From assembly GCF_040436345.1 (NCBI RefSeq), contig NC_133223.1:14289113-14353112 (forward strand): a stretch of DNA of 64,000 nt, given 5' to 3'. This DNA comes from Pagrus major. Its lineage: Eukaryota > Chordata > Actinopteri > Spariformes > Sparidae. The notes beneath the pieces are model-generated. The model was not told where the DNA came from. It saw nothing but the letters and a program-made list of their open reading frames with translations, and did not search any database. This document shows, piece by piece, positions 41,001-56,700 of the stretch (within the stretch, counting starts at the first letter, position 1; each line of letters starts with the position of its first letter). The position numbers were made by a program, and so were the translations under genes.

Positions 41001-44000
41001 TGGTGTTAAGGACAAAAGAGCTGCATGTTAAAGGAAAATGTAAATAACGTAATCCGGGGGGGGAATGGACACTATGGAGCAATTTTATGGTTTGTTTTTT
41101 ATTTTCTTTACATTTCAGAAGAAGTCCCGAGCTATTTCAGTTGTTTAGGAGAATTCTACAACACTGCGAAGCTCCAGAAATGTTTTGTGGACTACAAAAC
41201 TTCTCCTGACTTTCCATCAGCATGAGGGTGCATGGATAATGACTGAATTTTCATTTTTGGGTGAATTGTTCCTTTAATAGAAAGACCAAGTGCCCGTAGA
41301 TTAGTTAAGAAGTGATACTTCACAAGTGCTGGTATCAAAACACAGGTGCTTCAATTGGATCCAAGTCTAACCTCTGTCTCCACTTTTGGTCTTAGATCTG
41401 CACATTTCTTAAGTTAGGCTACTTTATTCATTTATTTATTTATTATCAGGGACAGCTCACAAACACATCAAGCAAATACGACTTCACACCAAGAGATTAT
41501 TTTTTTCGACCTTGAAGTTTGTGCAGCTCCCTCTGGAGCCACGAAGGACAACTTCTTACACATGTGCACTGGTACTCTCTAAAACAGACTTCAATGTGTA
41601 AAATGTATAATCAGTGAAGTTCCTCCATAAATCTCTCAAATAAAATGGATGTATGTTCCAGCATAATGTGATGCTCAGACATAAAATGGCCTTCAGGGCA
41701 ATTCCAACAGTTTTACACATTAAAGTGTGTTTACAGGTCTTGGGGAGTACTACTGCATATCTGAAAAAAGTAGAATAAAGCCTTTCGTGCTCCAGAGGAA
41801 GCAGCAAATAATCTGATAAATTGTCTCCAGTGATGTCACTCAATGGACAAGCTGCATTGTGGGTAAAGTAAGTGCCAGGATTTGAGAAGGAAGAAGAATG
41901 TGTGGACTAAAAAAGATGAAATCTGGTTTTGCTGTATGCTACGGAAGCCCTAAAGGGCCATGCATTCATACATTTTATTTCCTCCGTTTTCCCGTGATAA
42001 CGAGTTAATTTCATTTGTTTTCTCGAGATCTCGAGTTATTATCTCGAAATAACAACTGCCGTTTTCCCGAGATAACGGGATAATTATCTCGACATCTCGA
42101 GTTATTATCTCGAGATAACAACTGCCGTTTTCCCGAGATAACGGGATAATTTTCTTGAGATCTCGAGATAACGAAACTTTGTTTTCCCGAGATAACGATA
42201 TAATTAATTCGAGATCTCGAGATAATGACTGTGATATGATAGGCCTGAGATTATGGAGACGCCCGGGACCTCGTAGCTGGTCAGCTATGTAGTTAACGAC
42301 GACATCAGGCTCACTTAGATTGCGCCGCCGATATAGCTGAAGCATTGCTAACCGTCTTTTTAGATTACGCACACTAATGTGTATATTATCTGTAATAGCA
42401 AGGCATAATGCTGTTTCAGCCTGTGTCAGGCCTTGATTGAAAAGATATGTGATGTGGTGATCGATATGCTCCTGCTCCTCTGACATTGCTACGCTGAATG
42501 ATGTTTCCTGCAATGATTTAATATACTACACTATCGTTTTGTTTTCTCAAGATCTCGAATTAATTATATTGTTATCTCTGGAAAACAAAGTTTCGTTATC
42601 TCGAGATCTCGAGAAAATTATCCAGTTATCTTGGGAAAATGGCAGTTGTTATTTCGAGATAATAACTCGAGATCTCGAGAAAACAAATGAAATTAACTCG
42701 TTATCACGGGAAAACGGAGGAAATAAAATGTATGGATGCATGGTCCTTTAGGGCTTCCGTAGTATCCATCTAGATCCTTTGTTTTAAAACTGTTCATAAC
42801 GAGTCCAGCAGTGTTATTGCAGTGTAATGCAGACCAGTGGACTCATCACTAGATGCAATTTATCAGATTACATGCAGCTTCCTCTGGAGCCACAAAAGGC
42901 TTTATACTATTTTTTTCACATATGCAGTAGTACTCTCCAAGACCTGTAAACACACTTTAATGTGTCAAATGGGTGGAGTTACCCTTTAACTTTTCCGTAC
43001 TGGTGTGTTGCAGTCACATTGACGAACATATGCCTGCTTGTAGTTTTCTTCTCAAATTCAGTCAAAGCAGACTGAATAACATCATTAAGTATTTGAAAAA
43101 ATAATATGTTATCTGCATATTTTACCAAACTGTCCCATCTTTAAAGTTCATAGCTTAATAAAAGCTTACAGTTATGGAAATGAAATCTAGTGATCTAGTA
43201 AATCTAGTAATCTTTGTCTACTTCATGAGTCAAAATGTTTCTGTTTTACATGAAAAACACTGGCCAAGTTAAATTTTGCTCTACTGACCACTTTCTGTAC
43301 TTTTTTTTCTTGTTAAGCTGTGAATTTCTATAACCATGATCACAAATCCCACAGCACCCTAAAGTAACCTGCTGTATTTAAAACTGAATGTTCTTACATT
43401 TGCACCGGCGTCCAGCAGGAACTTGGCACAAGCATAATGGCCTCCAAGGCAAGCTTCATGTAGAGGAGAGATTCTGTCCAAGGTGAGTGTGTCTACATGG
43501 AAGCCCTGCAGGGAAGATCAGCGAGGAGAACACTGTCAGATACAACAATGTACGTGATGTGCATTGTGTGTACTTGACGTGTACATGAAGACGGGCTGTG
43601 TTAGCTTTACCTGAGTGATGAGGCCTCTCAGGTGCAGCAGTCTGCCCTGGTAGGCGGCTTCATGGAGAGGAGTTCTGTCTGACCAGGAGTCTGGGGCACA
43701 GAGAGTAAGATCAGGACTCCACTTTTGGAAAACACACAGATACGCTCAGGGCCAACTGATCCTGCTCTCTGTCTATTGTAATGTTAAGATGACCTCATTT
43801 GAATACATCTTTATCTGGTTTTTCAGGGTCATCCCAACCCTAAACACCAAACTTCCTGATACTCCGGCTCTTGTTGGCTACAGCAGTAAACAATCTTTAT
43901 ATGCAAAGTTTAAATCAAAAACTATCAGTGGATTTGTTGCTTCATGCAAAGACTTACTGAAAAGTTTGTACATTTGCTCAAGAAATAAATTGTTTGACTT

Positions 44001-44162
44001 GATCCTTCCCTCATAAAACAATAAAATGAGCTGAATGTGTCAAAGAGACAAAGAAAATAACTTACCAGCCATCAGTGAGTTGCATGCCAACCCCCCGTAG
44101 ATGTACAAGGGCCTCTGCCAAGGTTGTGAGCACAGGGAAACCTCTGTTTCAACAGCAGTCAT
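38033..44162 (-). CDS. asb11: asb11-like ankyrin repeat and SOCS box protein (7 exons)
   Basis: Exons on the minus strand are 44162-44066, 43690-43611, 43505-43398, 40971-40821, 40732-40598, 38440-38252 and 38157-38033: 885 nt, 294 residues, all phases consistent. After a short leader ending YIYGGLACNSLMAD come six ankyrin repeats at about residues 37-255 (DRTPLHEAAYQG, ISPLHEACLGGHYACAKFLL, GATPLFNSCSSG, ASPIHEASKKGHRECLELLL, GTPLYSACMARA, DSPLHAGVRGG). A C-terminal SOCS box follows (SLSQLCRLCIRRSLG, ending DFLLYQ). ASB proteins bring substrates to Elongin B/C-Cullin5 ubiquitin ligases. The SOCS box and leader resemble human ASB11 most; QDSPLHA recalls ASB9, its tandem paralogue. Position beside piga on the same strand matches the human PIGA-ASB11-ASB9 order. 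The Cullin-box motif reads LPHS where LPxP is usual. Confidence 0.87.
38490..39360 (+). mobile_element. L2-clade LINE, 5'-truncated 3' end
   Basis: Plus-strand translation near 38521 gives MSENFLLLNSDKTEMLVIGP and SSTVKNLGVTF, the end of an L2/Rex-type reverse transcriptase. The 3' tail has TTCCTGAGGTTTCTTCC, GAGGCTCTAAGGACAGAGGG and finally GGGCTATATAAATAACAGTG then TGATTTGA units, the typical tail of fish L2 elements. The reading frame is short and decayed. It lies in asb11 intron 5, opposite to the gene. Confidence 0.75.
39361..40597 (-). other. asb11 intron 5, remainder
   Basis: AT-rich sequence with no exon or repeat I can name. Confidence 0.5.
41060..41278. mobile_element. MITE-like element (TTTTTGGGTGAACTG type), copy 3
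   Basis: It carries TTCAGTTGTTTAGGAGAATT, TTTTGTGGACTACAAAACTT, CTTTCCATCAGCATGAGGGT and ends TTTTTGGGTGAATTGTTCCT TTAA. The left end is lost. It lies in asb11 intron 3. Confidence 0.7.
41693..42989. mobile_element. Inverted-repeat (foldback) MITE split by a nested insertion
   Basis: The left arm (about 41693-41830) and the right arm (about 42845-42989, reverse complement) match: ACACATTAAAGTGTGTTTAC, AGGTCTTGG.GAGTACTACTG, AATAAAGCCTTT and GCTCCAGAGGAAGC. The middle of the element is interrupted by the element at 41939-42762. A related copy lies at 51429-51765 and a piece at 37605-37665. Confidence 0.7.
41939..42762 (-). mobile_element. Non-autonomous DNA transposon with palindromic subterminal arrays
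   Basis: The two ends are long inverted repeats: left CTACGGAAGCCCTAAAGGGC and right, reverse complemented, CTACGGAAGCCCTAAAGGAC. They stay nearly identical for about 130 bases, then continue as arrays of CTCGAGATCTCGAG, CGAGATAACG and TTTTCCCGAGATAACG units. The left arm is longer because a unit of about 65 bases is duplicated. Between the arms (42245-42513, minus strand) lies a remnant frame starting MQETSFSVAMSEEQEHIDHH with YLFNQGLTQAETALCLAI. It resembles the N-terminal part of a fish protein family with an integrase-type DDE core. The catalytic core is absent, so the copy is non-autonomous. Superfamily assignment (IS3EU- or Ginger-like) is a guess. Target-site duplication is unresolved; GTAT or TAT is possible. 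Confidence 0.75.
42990..43397 (-). other. asb11 intron 3, distal part
   Basis: AT-rich; nothing recognised before the exon 3 donor (AAT|GTAAGAAC). Confidence 0.5.
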
Positions 44163-45510
44163 GATGAAAGTGAAACAACAGCAGACTCCTCCGCGACTGT
44201 CCAGGACTCGAGCTCACCCGGTCGGATACACAAACTTGAAGTCGGCCCCCCTCTTATCTGGGTCCTTGGCCACTTCCCCCATGCCGCCACCTCCCGCCCA
44301 CCCTTGTCCCAGTCCATGGATGGAGTCTACAGTATGTATGTGATTGTAAGGATGGGCCTGTGCTGATGATACACCTTGAACAAAGTGCTTGTGCATGCAA
44401 ACACAACACAGGCTTTAGACAAGTTTCACACTGAAGATATTTGGGTGATAAAGTATTGCATTTCATCTTGCCAAATCTTTTAAGTGTGAACTATCTTTTC
44501 TTACAGCAGCATATTTTCAGCTAAAGGGACAGAAGAAGTTGCAATCAAATGTCATTCATTCTGCAGGATCCAGATGTAGTGTTACTTATAATAAAATACA
44601 CTAAAACACACCTACTTCGTCCAAATGTACCCGATAGAGATGCTCTTTGTATCTCCTATATTTGCACTATTAGCTCTCTCTACATGAACTCCTTCAGTAG
44701 AACAAGATTTTTTGTTGCAGGCATGATATAATGTTCAACCTCCAACCACAACTCTATGCAAATCCCCATTGTTTGCCCTGAAAAGCCATGCCGTCCCATC
44801 CCTATCACCTCCTGTTTCACAGCTACTCTCTGTTTTGTCTGGCGCTCCACATTCCTCAGAGCTGTTTTGCTAATTTAACTGTAAGAAAGTCGTCGTCTGA
44901 AGTCCTTCTAAGCGTGCTGCCTCATATAAGGGACACAAGAAGATAAAACTGTGACAATGCTGTTGACAGCCTAAATTAAATGACATGAAAACACATGAAA
45001 TATTAAAAAGGAGGCTTTATTTTTCAGGGAGTCATGTGAGCATCTGAAAAAACTCCCTGGTTTAATATAAATATGGCAAATCTAAAATTATTTAACAAAA
45101 TAGTGGCAACAAAAGGAAAAACTTGCACTGATATACAGCTTTGAATTTTACCAAGAAAACCATTGTTCTATATGAGGTATGTAATTCATCAAACTGAAAA
45201 CAGGTTACTGCCATTGATTCTCCCAGTAAGCGTGAAGATAACCAGCCCTTATCCTCCCTCTGTTCAGTGTACACAACAAATCAAAAAGTAGCTTTTAAAG
45301 CTGCACTAAGTGCCATAAATTTCCATTTTAATCATTAAATATAAAACCTCTGCTTCCAAGTCTTGGTTAAAATGCTTCACACGAGGTCCCTTAAGACAGG
45401 CAATGTAAACAATGTTTGGGGTTTCTATGAACACATTCAGCATAGCGAGGTAAATCGTCACGTCTCATAATGCCGTGTGAGCAGCTAGAAGTGATGCAGA
45501 GGTGTCGTTG
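44163..45510. other. piga-asb11 spacer
   Basis: The spacer contains the asb11 5' region and probably the piga 3' UTR (45016-45510). I see no additional gene and no strong CpG promoter block. Confidence 0.5.
45016..45021 (-). terminator. Candidate poly(A) signal for piga
   Basis: TTTATT on plus reads AATAAA on minus, 490 bases past the piga stop. Confidence 0.5.
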
Positions 45511-50120
<4,610 letters not shown>

Positions 50121-50156
50121 TGTAGATTCCTTGTGTGGCTGTGGACCTCACTAGTG
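50121..50156 (-). other. piga: piga 5' UTR part of exon 2
   Basis: A good acceptor (AATTTTTTCAG) ends at 50157 on the minus strand. It leaves 36 untranslated bases before the start codon, as in human PIGA whose exon 1 is non-coding. Confidence 0.6.
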
Positions 50157-51163
50157 CTGAAAAAATTATTAAATTCATCAATTAGGTGAGCAACAGAAAA
50201 TGAATTGATGACAAATGCATTTTAATAATGAACACCAAGGGCTCCAGGTTGTGTGACACTTTTTCACTTTCTCAACCGCAATTTACTATCAAAAAATGCA
50301 AAACATTTCCCATTTACAAATTCTTTAATGTGGTAATTTACTTTTATACAATTTAATGTGACTTTAAATTGATTATAATTTTGTTTTGTTATTGATTGTT
50401 CAGTCCACATGCCAGAAAATAATTAAGTTTTCTCAGAGCCCAAGGTGACATCTTCAGTTTCCTCATGTTATTCAAACCAACTGGACAAATTAAAACACAT
50501 TTAGATTATAGTTAAATAAATCAATGTGAGAAATGTTAAACACTGACCAGCTAAATGTTTTGCCTTTTTTGCCTGATAAGTGATTAACTTTCAGTCCATC
50601 AATACAATCAATCATCTCAACACTAATTACATCTAAATGAATATTACTTGAATTAGTCCAAAAATGCATTTTCTGAATACAATGTCACAATAGCATACTT
50701 GCCAGACAATAAATGGTCTCACATCATACAAAAACTTCCCTCAGCACTAACTATAAAGCCAATTGTGATGATGTAGGGTTTTGAGTTGCCTTTAACTTTC
50801 CCCATAAACCTTATAAAACAACATTTGGTACTGCCATAGTGTAACACCTATCTTCTTTCACTACTGAATGTAGGCCAGCAGCTTCTCTCTTAGCTTTGGC
50901 AGTGTTTGAGGGTGAATTGTCCCTTTAACTTGCATTTGCTCCCCGTTTAACCGTAGTGGGATAGTCAAGACTGAAGTATATACAAACACCTCGGAGACTA
51001 TCTGGTATAAGGTGACTATGAGCTAACTCTTCTAAGCTACATTAACATGGTTTATGCCTTATCTATCTCAGTACACATTAGCATCAAGCTAACAAACTTT
51101 GTTCATATTTAACCACTTGACTGACATTGAAGCAGGTATTTCTCCCAGTCCGAATCGCCTTAC

Positions 51164-51300
51164 CATGGACAAAATGTCAGTCTTGTTCCAGTCTGTGAAA
51201 ATACACAGAACTACTTTCCAGATGTAGATTCATTTTTACTCGCTAGCCTTGAGCTAGCAATGTAGCCGCCCGTATCACTTCCTGGTGTTTCCCGACGTCA
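51164..51300 (-). promoter_or_regulatory. piga: piga non-coding exon 1 and TATA-less promoter (inferred)
   Basis: On the minus strand a donor CCATG|GTAAGG has its last exon base at 51164. Upstream are an ETS-type site CCAGGAAGTG (51285-51276), a CRE-like GTGACGTC (51301-51294) and a CpG-rich patch, with no TATA box. I infer the start site lies near 51240-51290. Two short upstream ORFs are visible: an 18-codon ORF starting ATGAATCTACATC, and ATG-CAC-TAG formed across the splice. Confidence 0.5.
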
Positions 51301-51301
51301 C

Positions 51302-52783
51302 ACGCAATGAATGACGTACCGTACCGTGCTGTTGCTGCCCTCTGCTGACTGTAATGAGGCTAAAATCTAGATTTGAATTTAACATTAACTTGTTCGTCTT
51401 TTATTGTAAATGTCATACTGTTACAGCCTTCTGTGGCTCCAGAGGAAGCTGATTCCACTCAGTGGTTAAATTACATTCTTGGTAAATGTAGTCACAAGGT
51501 TTTGAAAAGCACTGTGCTCCTACAACATTGTTGGATTCATTATGGACAGTTTATTTGACTTTTTCCAGAAACCAGAAATATCACATTTACTATTCCATGC
51601 ATTCGTCTTCCTTATCAAAAGCTCGTACCTACATTACCCACAATACAATTTAATGACTGGGTGACATCACTGGAAGCTATTTGTCCGATTACATGCAGCT
51701 TCCTCTGGAGCTACTGTTGGCTTTATACTACTTTTTTTACATATGCAGCAATATAGTGCAGTAGCAGACATATGTCTGTATTGTTTGTTGATATGGTTCA
51801 TTAAAGAGAAATTAGGGAAATGAAACATTTTTAAAGGGAAATGAGAGCACAGCTGGCTGCCCTTGTTCTTCTTAATGAAACTTTATCACTGCTGAATTCT
51901 GTGTCATGAGCTAATATTGAAAATTTGACAAACATGCAAATACACTGTGAATTGTCTGTGAATTGTCTGAGCTGATTTTAGGTGGATAATGCAGAGGACC
52001 ACAATAAACAAATGTCTTTGATATGTATTTATTTTGATAGCTCCTGTCATCTCTAGCTCACACACATACACAGTGCTGAATGTTGGCAGTTTTCCCTCCA
52101 GCAAGACAAAGAAGAAGTCTGAATTTGTACCCTGCCTCAGCGCCAGGTCTCAACAAGTTGGAAACCTATTCATTACCAGTGGTGCCCTGTGGCCAAGAAT
52201 GTGGTATGCCACCTTCACTTTCACTGTTTAATGCAAATTAGCACATGTCAAAACAGTCTCCAGAAAGAATGTAAGAGTGACAATGATGAAAGGATACAAA
52301 ATGACACCATGAATTTGCAACACAAAAACAAAAGACAATGGTACAAATTAATTCATTGGGTATGTTGGTTAAAGGATTGTTCAGTTTTGTTCCCATTGTG
52401 AATGCAGTTTCAGGTTTGAACCCTTTGTTGACCTTGAAAAAGTACACTTATTCATGCTGTCACATATTACTGCGACTCTCTCTCTCTGAGCGTGCCTCAG
52501 ATCTGGTGTGCTCTGCTGTCTCAGCTACAGAATCTAGGCTGCTGACCAAACATATGAATATGGGTGTGGTGTACTGGCTATCTGGACTAGCAGCATGTTT
52601 CTCCCAGTTCAACAACATCTTTTCATCCAAGAAAAATAAAGTCTCTGACTGTCTAGTTTTCCAAGTAGGGATCATTCACAGGTGTTACCTTTTGGTGTCA
52701 TATGTTTTGAATGTTACAAAGCGGTCACAGGGTTCCCTCCAAACCTTGATGTGTTATATATTCCATACAATGACCTAAATATG
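51302..52783. other. piga to B7-like gene spacer
   Basis: It contains the inverted-repeat element at 51429-51765. The rest is AT-rich with short open frames without family resemblance. Confidence 0.5.
51429..51765. mobile_element. Inverted-repeat (foldback) MITE, second copy
   Basis: The left arm GTGGCTCCAGAGGAAGCTGA and the right arm CATGCAGCTTCCTCTGGAGC are inverted. ACCTACATTACCCACAATAC in the middle matches the pieces at 37605-37665 and 41850-41885. This shows the uninterrupted form of the element split at 41693-42989. Confidence 0.65.
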
Positions 52784-52789
52784 TTTATT
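52784..52789 (-). terminator. Candidate poly(A) signal for the B7-like gene
   Basis: TTTATT on plus reads AATAAA on minus, 0.94 kb past the stop at 53729. The interval 52784-53728 is probably 3' UTR. Confidence 0.4.
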
Positions 52790-53728
52790 TACAAAAGTGA
52801 AACAAAGCAACAACATTCAGTGTAACCAGTATACCACAAAGACAGTTACAGAAGAACAGGTTACATATTAACACACCCTTATGTAAAAAAGATGAAGATT
52901 GTCCAAGGCCTTTATAGGACCCACAGTAAATTGTCAGTCTGAGGTGCGTACACATGTTACACCTTCCATTACTATCTGCATTACATGGATTACATTTAAA
53001 TGGATAAAACAGTGCATAGTACTGGTATTGTGCTATATACATTTCACATTTCTGGTAATAAAGGGACAATGATTACAGCTCATACATTGATTGCATATCC
53101 ACGCCAAGTTAATATTTTTCACAATTGTTGCAAAGTGTTGCGATATCAGTTAAAGGTACAGTTTCCTAAAATGGCTGTGGTAAATATCTCATATCTTTCT
53201 CACATTTAAATCACGGCCCTTACAGTATTACCATCAAGGTACATTCAATCATAAAATGGCTCAGTTTATGGTGTGTTTGTGTAATGAAAGACATTTTGAA
53301 CTTTGAACTTGTTGTGCTTTCAGTAAATTGTCTTAATTGACTGGATTTTTACAGTTTATGAAATAGAACACACATCCAGCAATCTAGTTCTGTTGCGTCA
53401 TATCTATATTTTTGTTTTATGTATCACTTCATCTTCTTATTGTTGCGGAGCAGTCTCTGGGGCAATCTGTTACAGTCCTTGAATTTGAATGAAAGAATAT
53501 AAACACTTGCCTGCGATCATCCATAAAAGATCACAAAATGGAAAAAACAACACATTCCATCTGTGGACTGAAAACAGGATGCAACCTGCCCATAAACAGT
53601 TTCAGCATGATGCCGCATCCATGACTAACCACCTTTTGTTGAGGAAGTACTTTCACAGTTTCTACATTGCCACATTGTCACGTTCGTCTTGTGTGTTTGG
53701 CATAAAAAGTTGTCTGTCGCCACTTCTC

Positions 53729-56700
53729 TTATCTTTGGTATCCTGTATCAAAAACAAAAGATATGGAAGACAAATTCCACTGAGAAACAAGGAACAGTGA
53801 CAAATGTCAACTCAGAAGAGCAAAACTGGCAGCGGCTTAATTCTTTTCAACTGTAATAGTGTTGTGCAACTCCAGTTAAACCAGCTTCAGCGTGGCATTC
53901 AACACTCATTTAATACAGACAATCTGGCATCATGTTCAACGGTTGTGTAACTTACTGCGAGAATTCCCACGGCGCCACAAGACCAGGGAAAACCCAATCA
54001 CCAACATAATGGGAATGATTTTTAGGTACCGGTATCTCATGGGATCTTCTGGTCGTTGGTCTTCTATGATGGGTTCTGGGGAAAATAAAGAAAATTGCAA
54101 ACATGCAACGCTTAATGATGTTATTCCTGATGATTTGATGTCACATCCTGAACAAGACTTTACTTAATAAGCAGTTTTATGATATTTTGTATTGTGACTG
54201 TATTATTGCTGTGTTTGCAGGTAACTTTTAATGTGCAGCAGTAATGTGAAATAACTAAAAACAGTCACCTGGCGCTTTCATGCAATGGCTTATGACAGTT
54301 GATAATCCTTTGGCCTTGACATCACATGTAGGTTTTGAAGTCCCGCTGAGTTTAGTGATGAGTCGGCTGGTGAATTGGTAGAGGCCAGTCTGAGTATCCA
54401 GGGTGTTGTTGTGCGTGATGTGAGTTGTGAATGAATTTGTAAGAACCTGCCCATCCAACTTCCACTGAATCTCAGCCTCCCCATAGCGTCCATTTGCCTT
54501 GCAGTGGAAAATCTTTCCACTTATATCACCATGTGGGTTGTGTGTCGAGTCACTCTGACAGACGTTGTAGTTCGCTGGTAAGAGACGACTCGAGTTACAA
54601 CTGTGCAATCATGCAGTAAATTCATGGGAGAATGAATAACTGATTGAATTCTGTTTGCATAATGAATGAAAGACTCACCAGAGATGTTTAGATTTACAAA
54701 GGATTTCATGTATGTCCCTTTATTGTAAAATTTGCATCTGTATTTCCCCAGGTCATCCACTGTGATGTTGGTCAGGAGAATAGAGCAGTTATTGCTGTTC
54801 TCATGCAGAAATAGTTTGGCTCTGTCCTTGTATCTGGCATTGAAGTTTGAAGTGTCCTTGTCGTGTTTAAGCAACAGAAACTTTCTCGGTTCTTCCATCT
54901 GCCACAGAAACTCCTTGTCCACATTTCTCTCTGGGCAGGTGCATGGCAGGAGGACACTGTCCTCTAAGGCGCCTGTGATTGTCATCTCCTCATCACCTAC
55001 AGTAGCAAATGTAAACAGGGATTAATCAAGTTACTCAGATGCTCTTTAATATTTTTGTTTTTAGTCGACACACACACTGGAATACTTTTGATTTTAAAAC
55101 TTCTTTTCTGTGCTGCATGGAAAGAAAAGGTGAGTTAAAACTGAACTGAACTTGAACTGAAAATTAAACATGAGGCAGTTGAGAGGAATAAAAACCACTG
55201 AGGAGTAAGACTGCAGCATACAAAGTACAACGCACTTACATAAAAATGATCTATAAGAGATCAATCTCACAAACACAGACTAAAAGACTAGAAAATGAAG
55301 ACACACAAGGCAAGCATGTGTGACTATGTATAGGAGGTCTGGTTGCTAATTAACCAGGTTTTAAGATAATATGCAACGGAATGCACGGTGGATCCAGGAG
55401 TGGGGCCACAGCGTTATTGACAACTGATGTGGCCCTGTTGGACTCACTTTTGTTGCTGAATAGTGAAAGTGGGCAAACATCATAGTTCACTTAATTATAC
55501 CCTGAAAATCCACTTGAAACACTGGCTACCTTGAAACCACTGCATCCTTACCTTTTAAACATAAGGTTAATTACTAGTGAGCCAGCTAACATTAGCTCAC
55601 TAGAGCTGGCTCAAACCCCCTGCATAATATGAACACTGGTAAATGGGGGAAGTGCTCTTTCATCAATCATTTTGAACAATAAACACCTTTTTAGTCAAAT
55701 ATACAAATGTTACAATTAGACTTAAATTTCATTTTCGGTTTAAAGAAGAGCATATTTTGAATTTATCATAAAGGCTTTACTGCTGACTTTGGACCTGTTG
55801 AAGCAACTTTATAACAAAGTCAGTAAAAGATTTCACATGAAGCTGCACTCAGTCACTTTTTTAGATTAGGGTTAACCCTAATCTTAAATAAACAACCCAA
55901 GTACTGTCGGGTACAATTTTAAGGGACTTGCACTTTATGTTAGTATTTCAATTTTGCTACTTTATACTTCTATTCCACTATAGTAAATGTAGTTAAGTAT
56001 TGTACTTTTTACTACATTTGTTTAACAGCAGTAGTCACACATTATTTTAGATTTCAACCTTTTTACCTTGTGACCTCTTATTAAAAACCAGCACTGAGTT
56101 GGGGCCCCTTGTCATCTTTCAGATTTCTCTGAGTTATCAGTTCCACCAAGGAGACATTTCCCTTCTAAACCTCTCACATACTTTCATTTAAATTATAGTC
56201 TGAGGACCAAATAGGTGAAATTATCCAATATTTCACAAAAAAAGCAAATATTAGAGAAAAGTCCAAACAAAGAAAACATTAGAAGTTTGTTTTCTTTGTT
56301 TCTCTCCCATTAATCATCTTATGACCCCTCAGATTAGTCACGTTACCCTTCGAAGGGGGCCCAACCTCTGGTTTTGGACAAAGCTGACTGACTTTGTATA
56401 CTGTAATAACTTAGTTAAAAATAGCTCCACTTCAAGCAAGTACAAGTAGCTGATGACACTTCTATACTTTTACTTATTTTAAAACCAGGACATTCACATG
56501 AGTTTTTACACATTGTGGATCTGGTTTTACTTAAATGGTTGATCTTGTTTCTAAATCTGATGAGTTGAGTGAGCTCTCAGTTGTTTATTCATTCAACTCA
56601 TCATTTCAAGTCAAAAGCCATCAAGTCTGAGGTCATAGTTCTGTAGTGCTCTGATAATGAAAACCAGACATTTAAATCGAACTGAACTATGAACTATGAA

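Noticed and set aside
42539-42751. 70-residue frame with SRDLE and SRENG repeats, mirrored by the tail of the opposite frame
   Set aside because: It comes from the palindromic arms of the transposon. The repeated peptide reflects CTCGAGATAA-type DNA repeats and not a protein.
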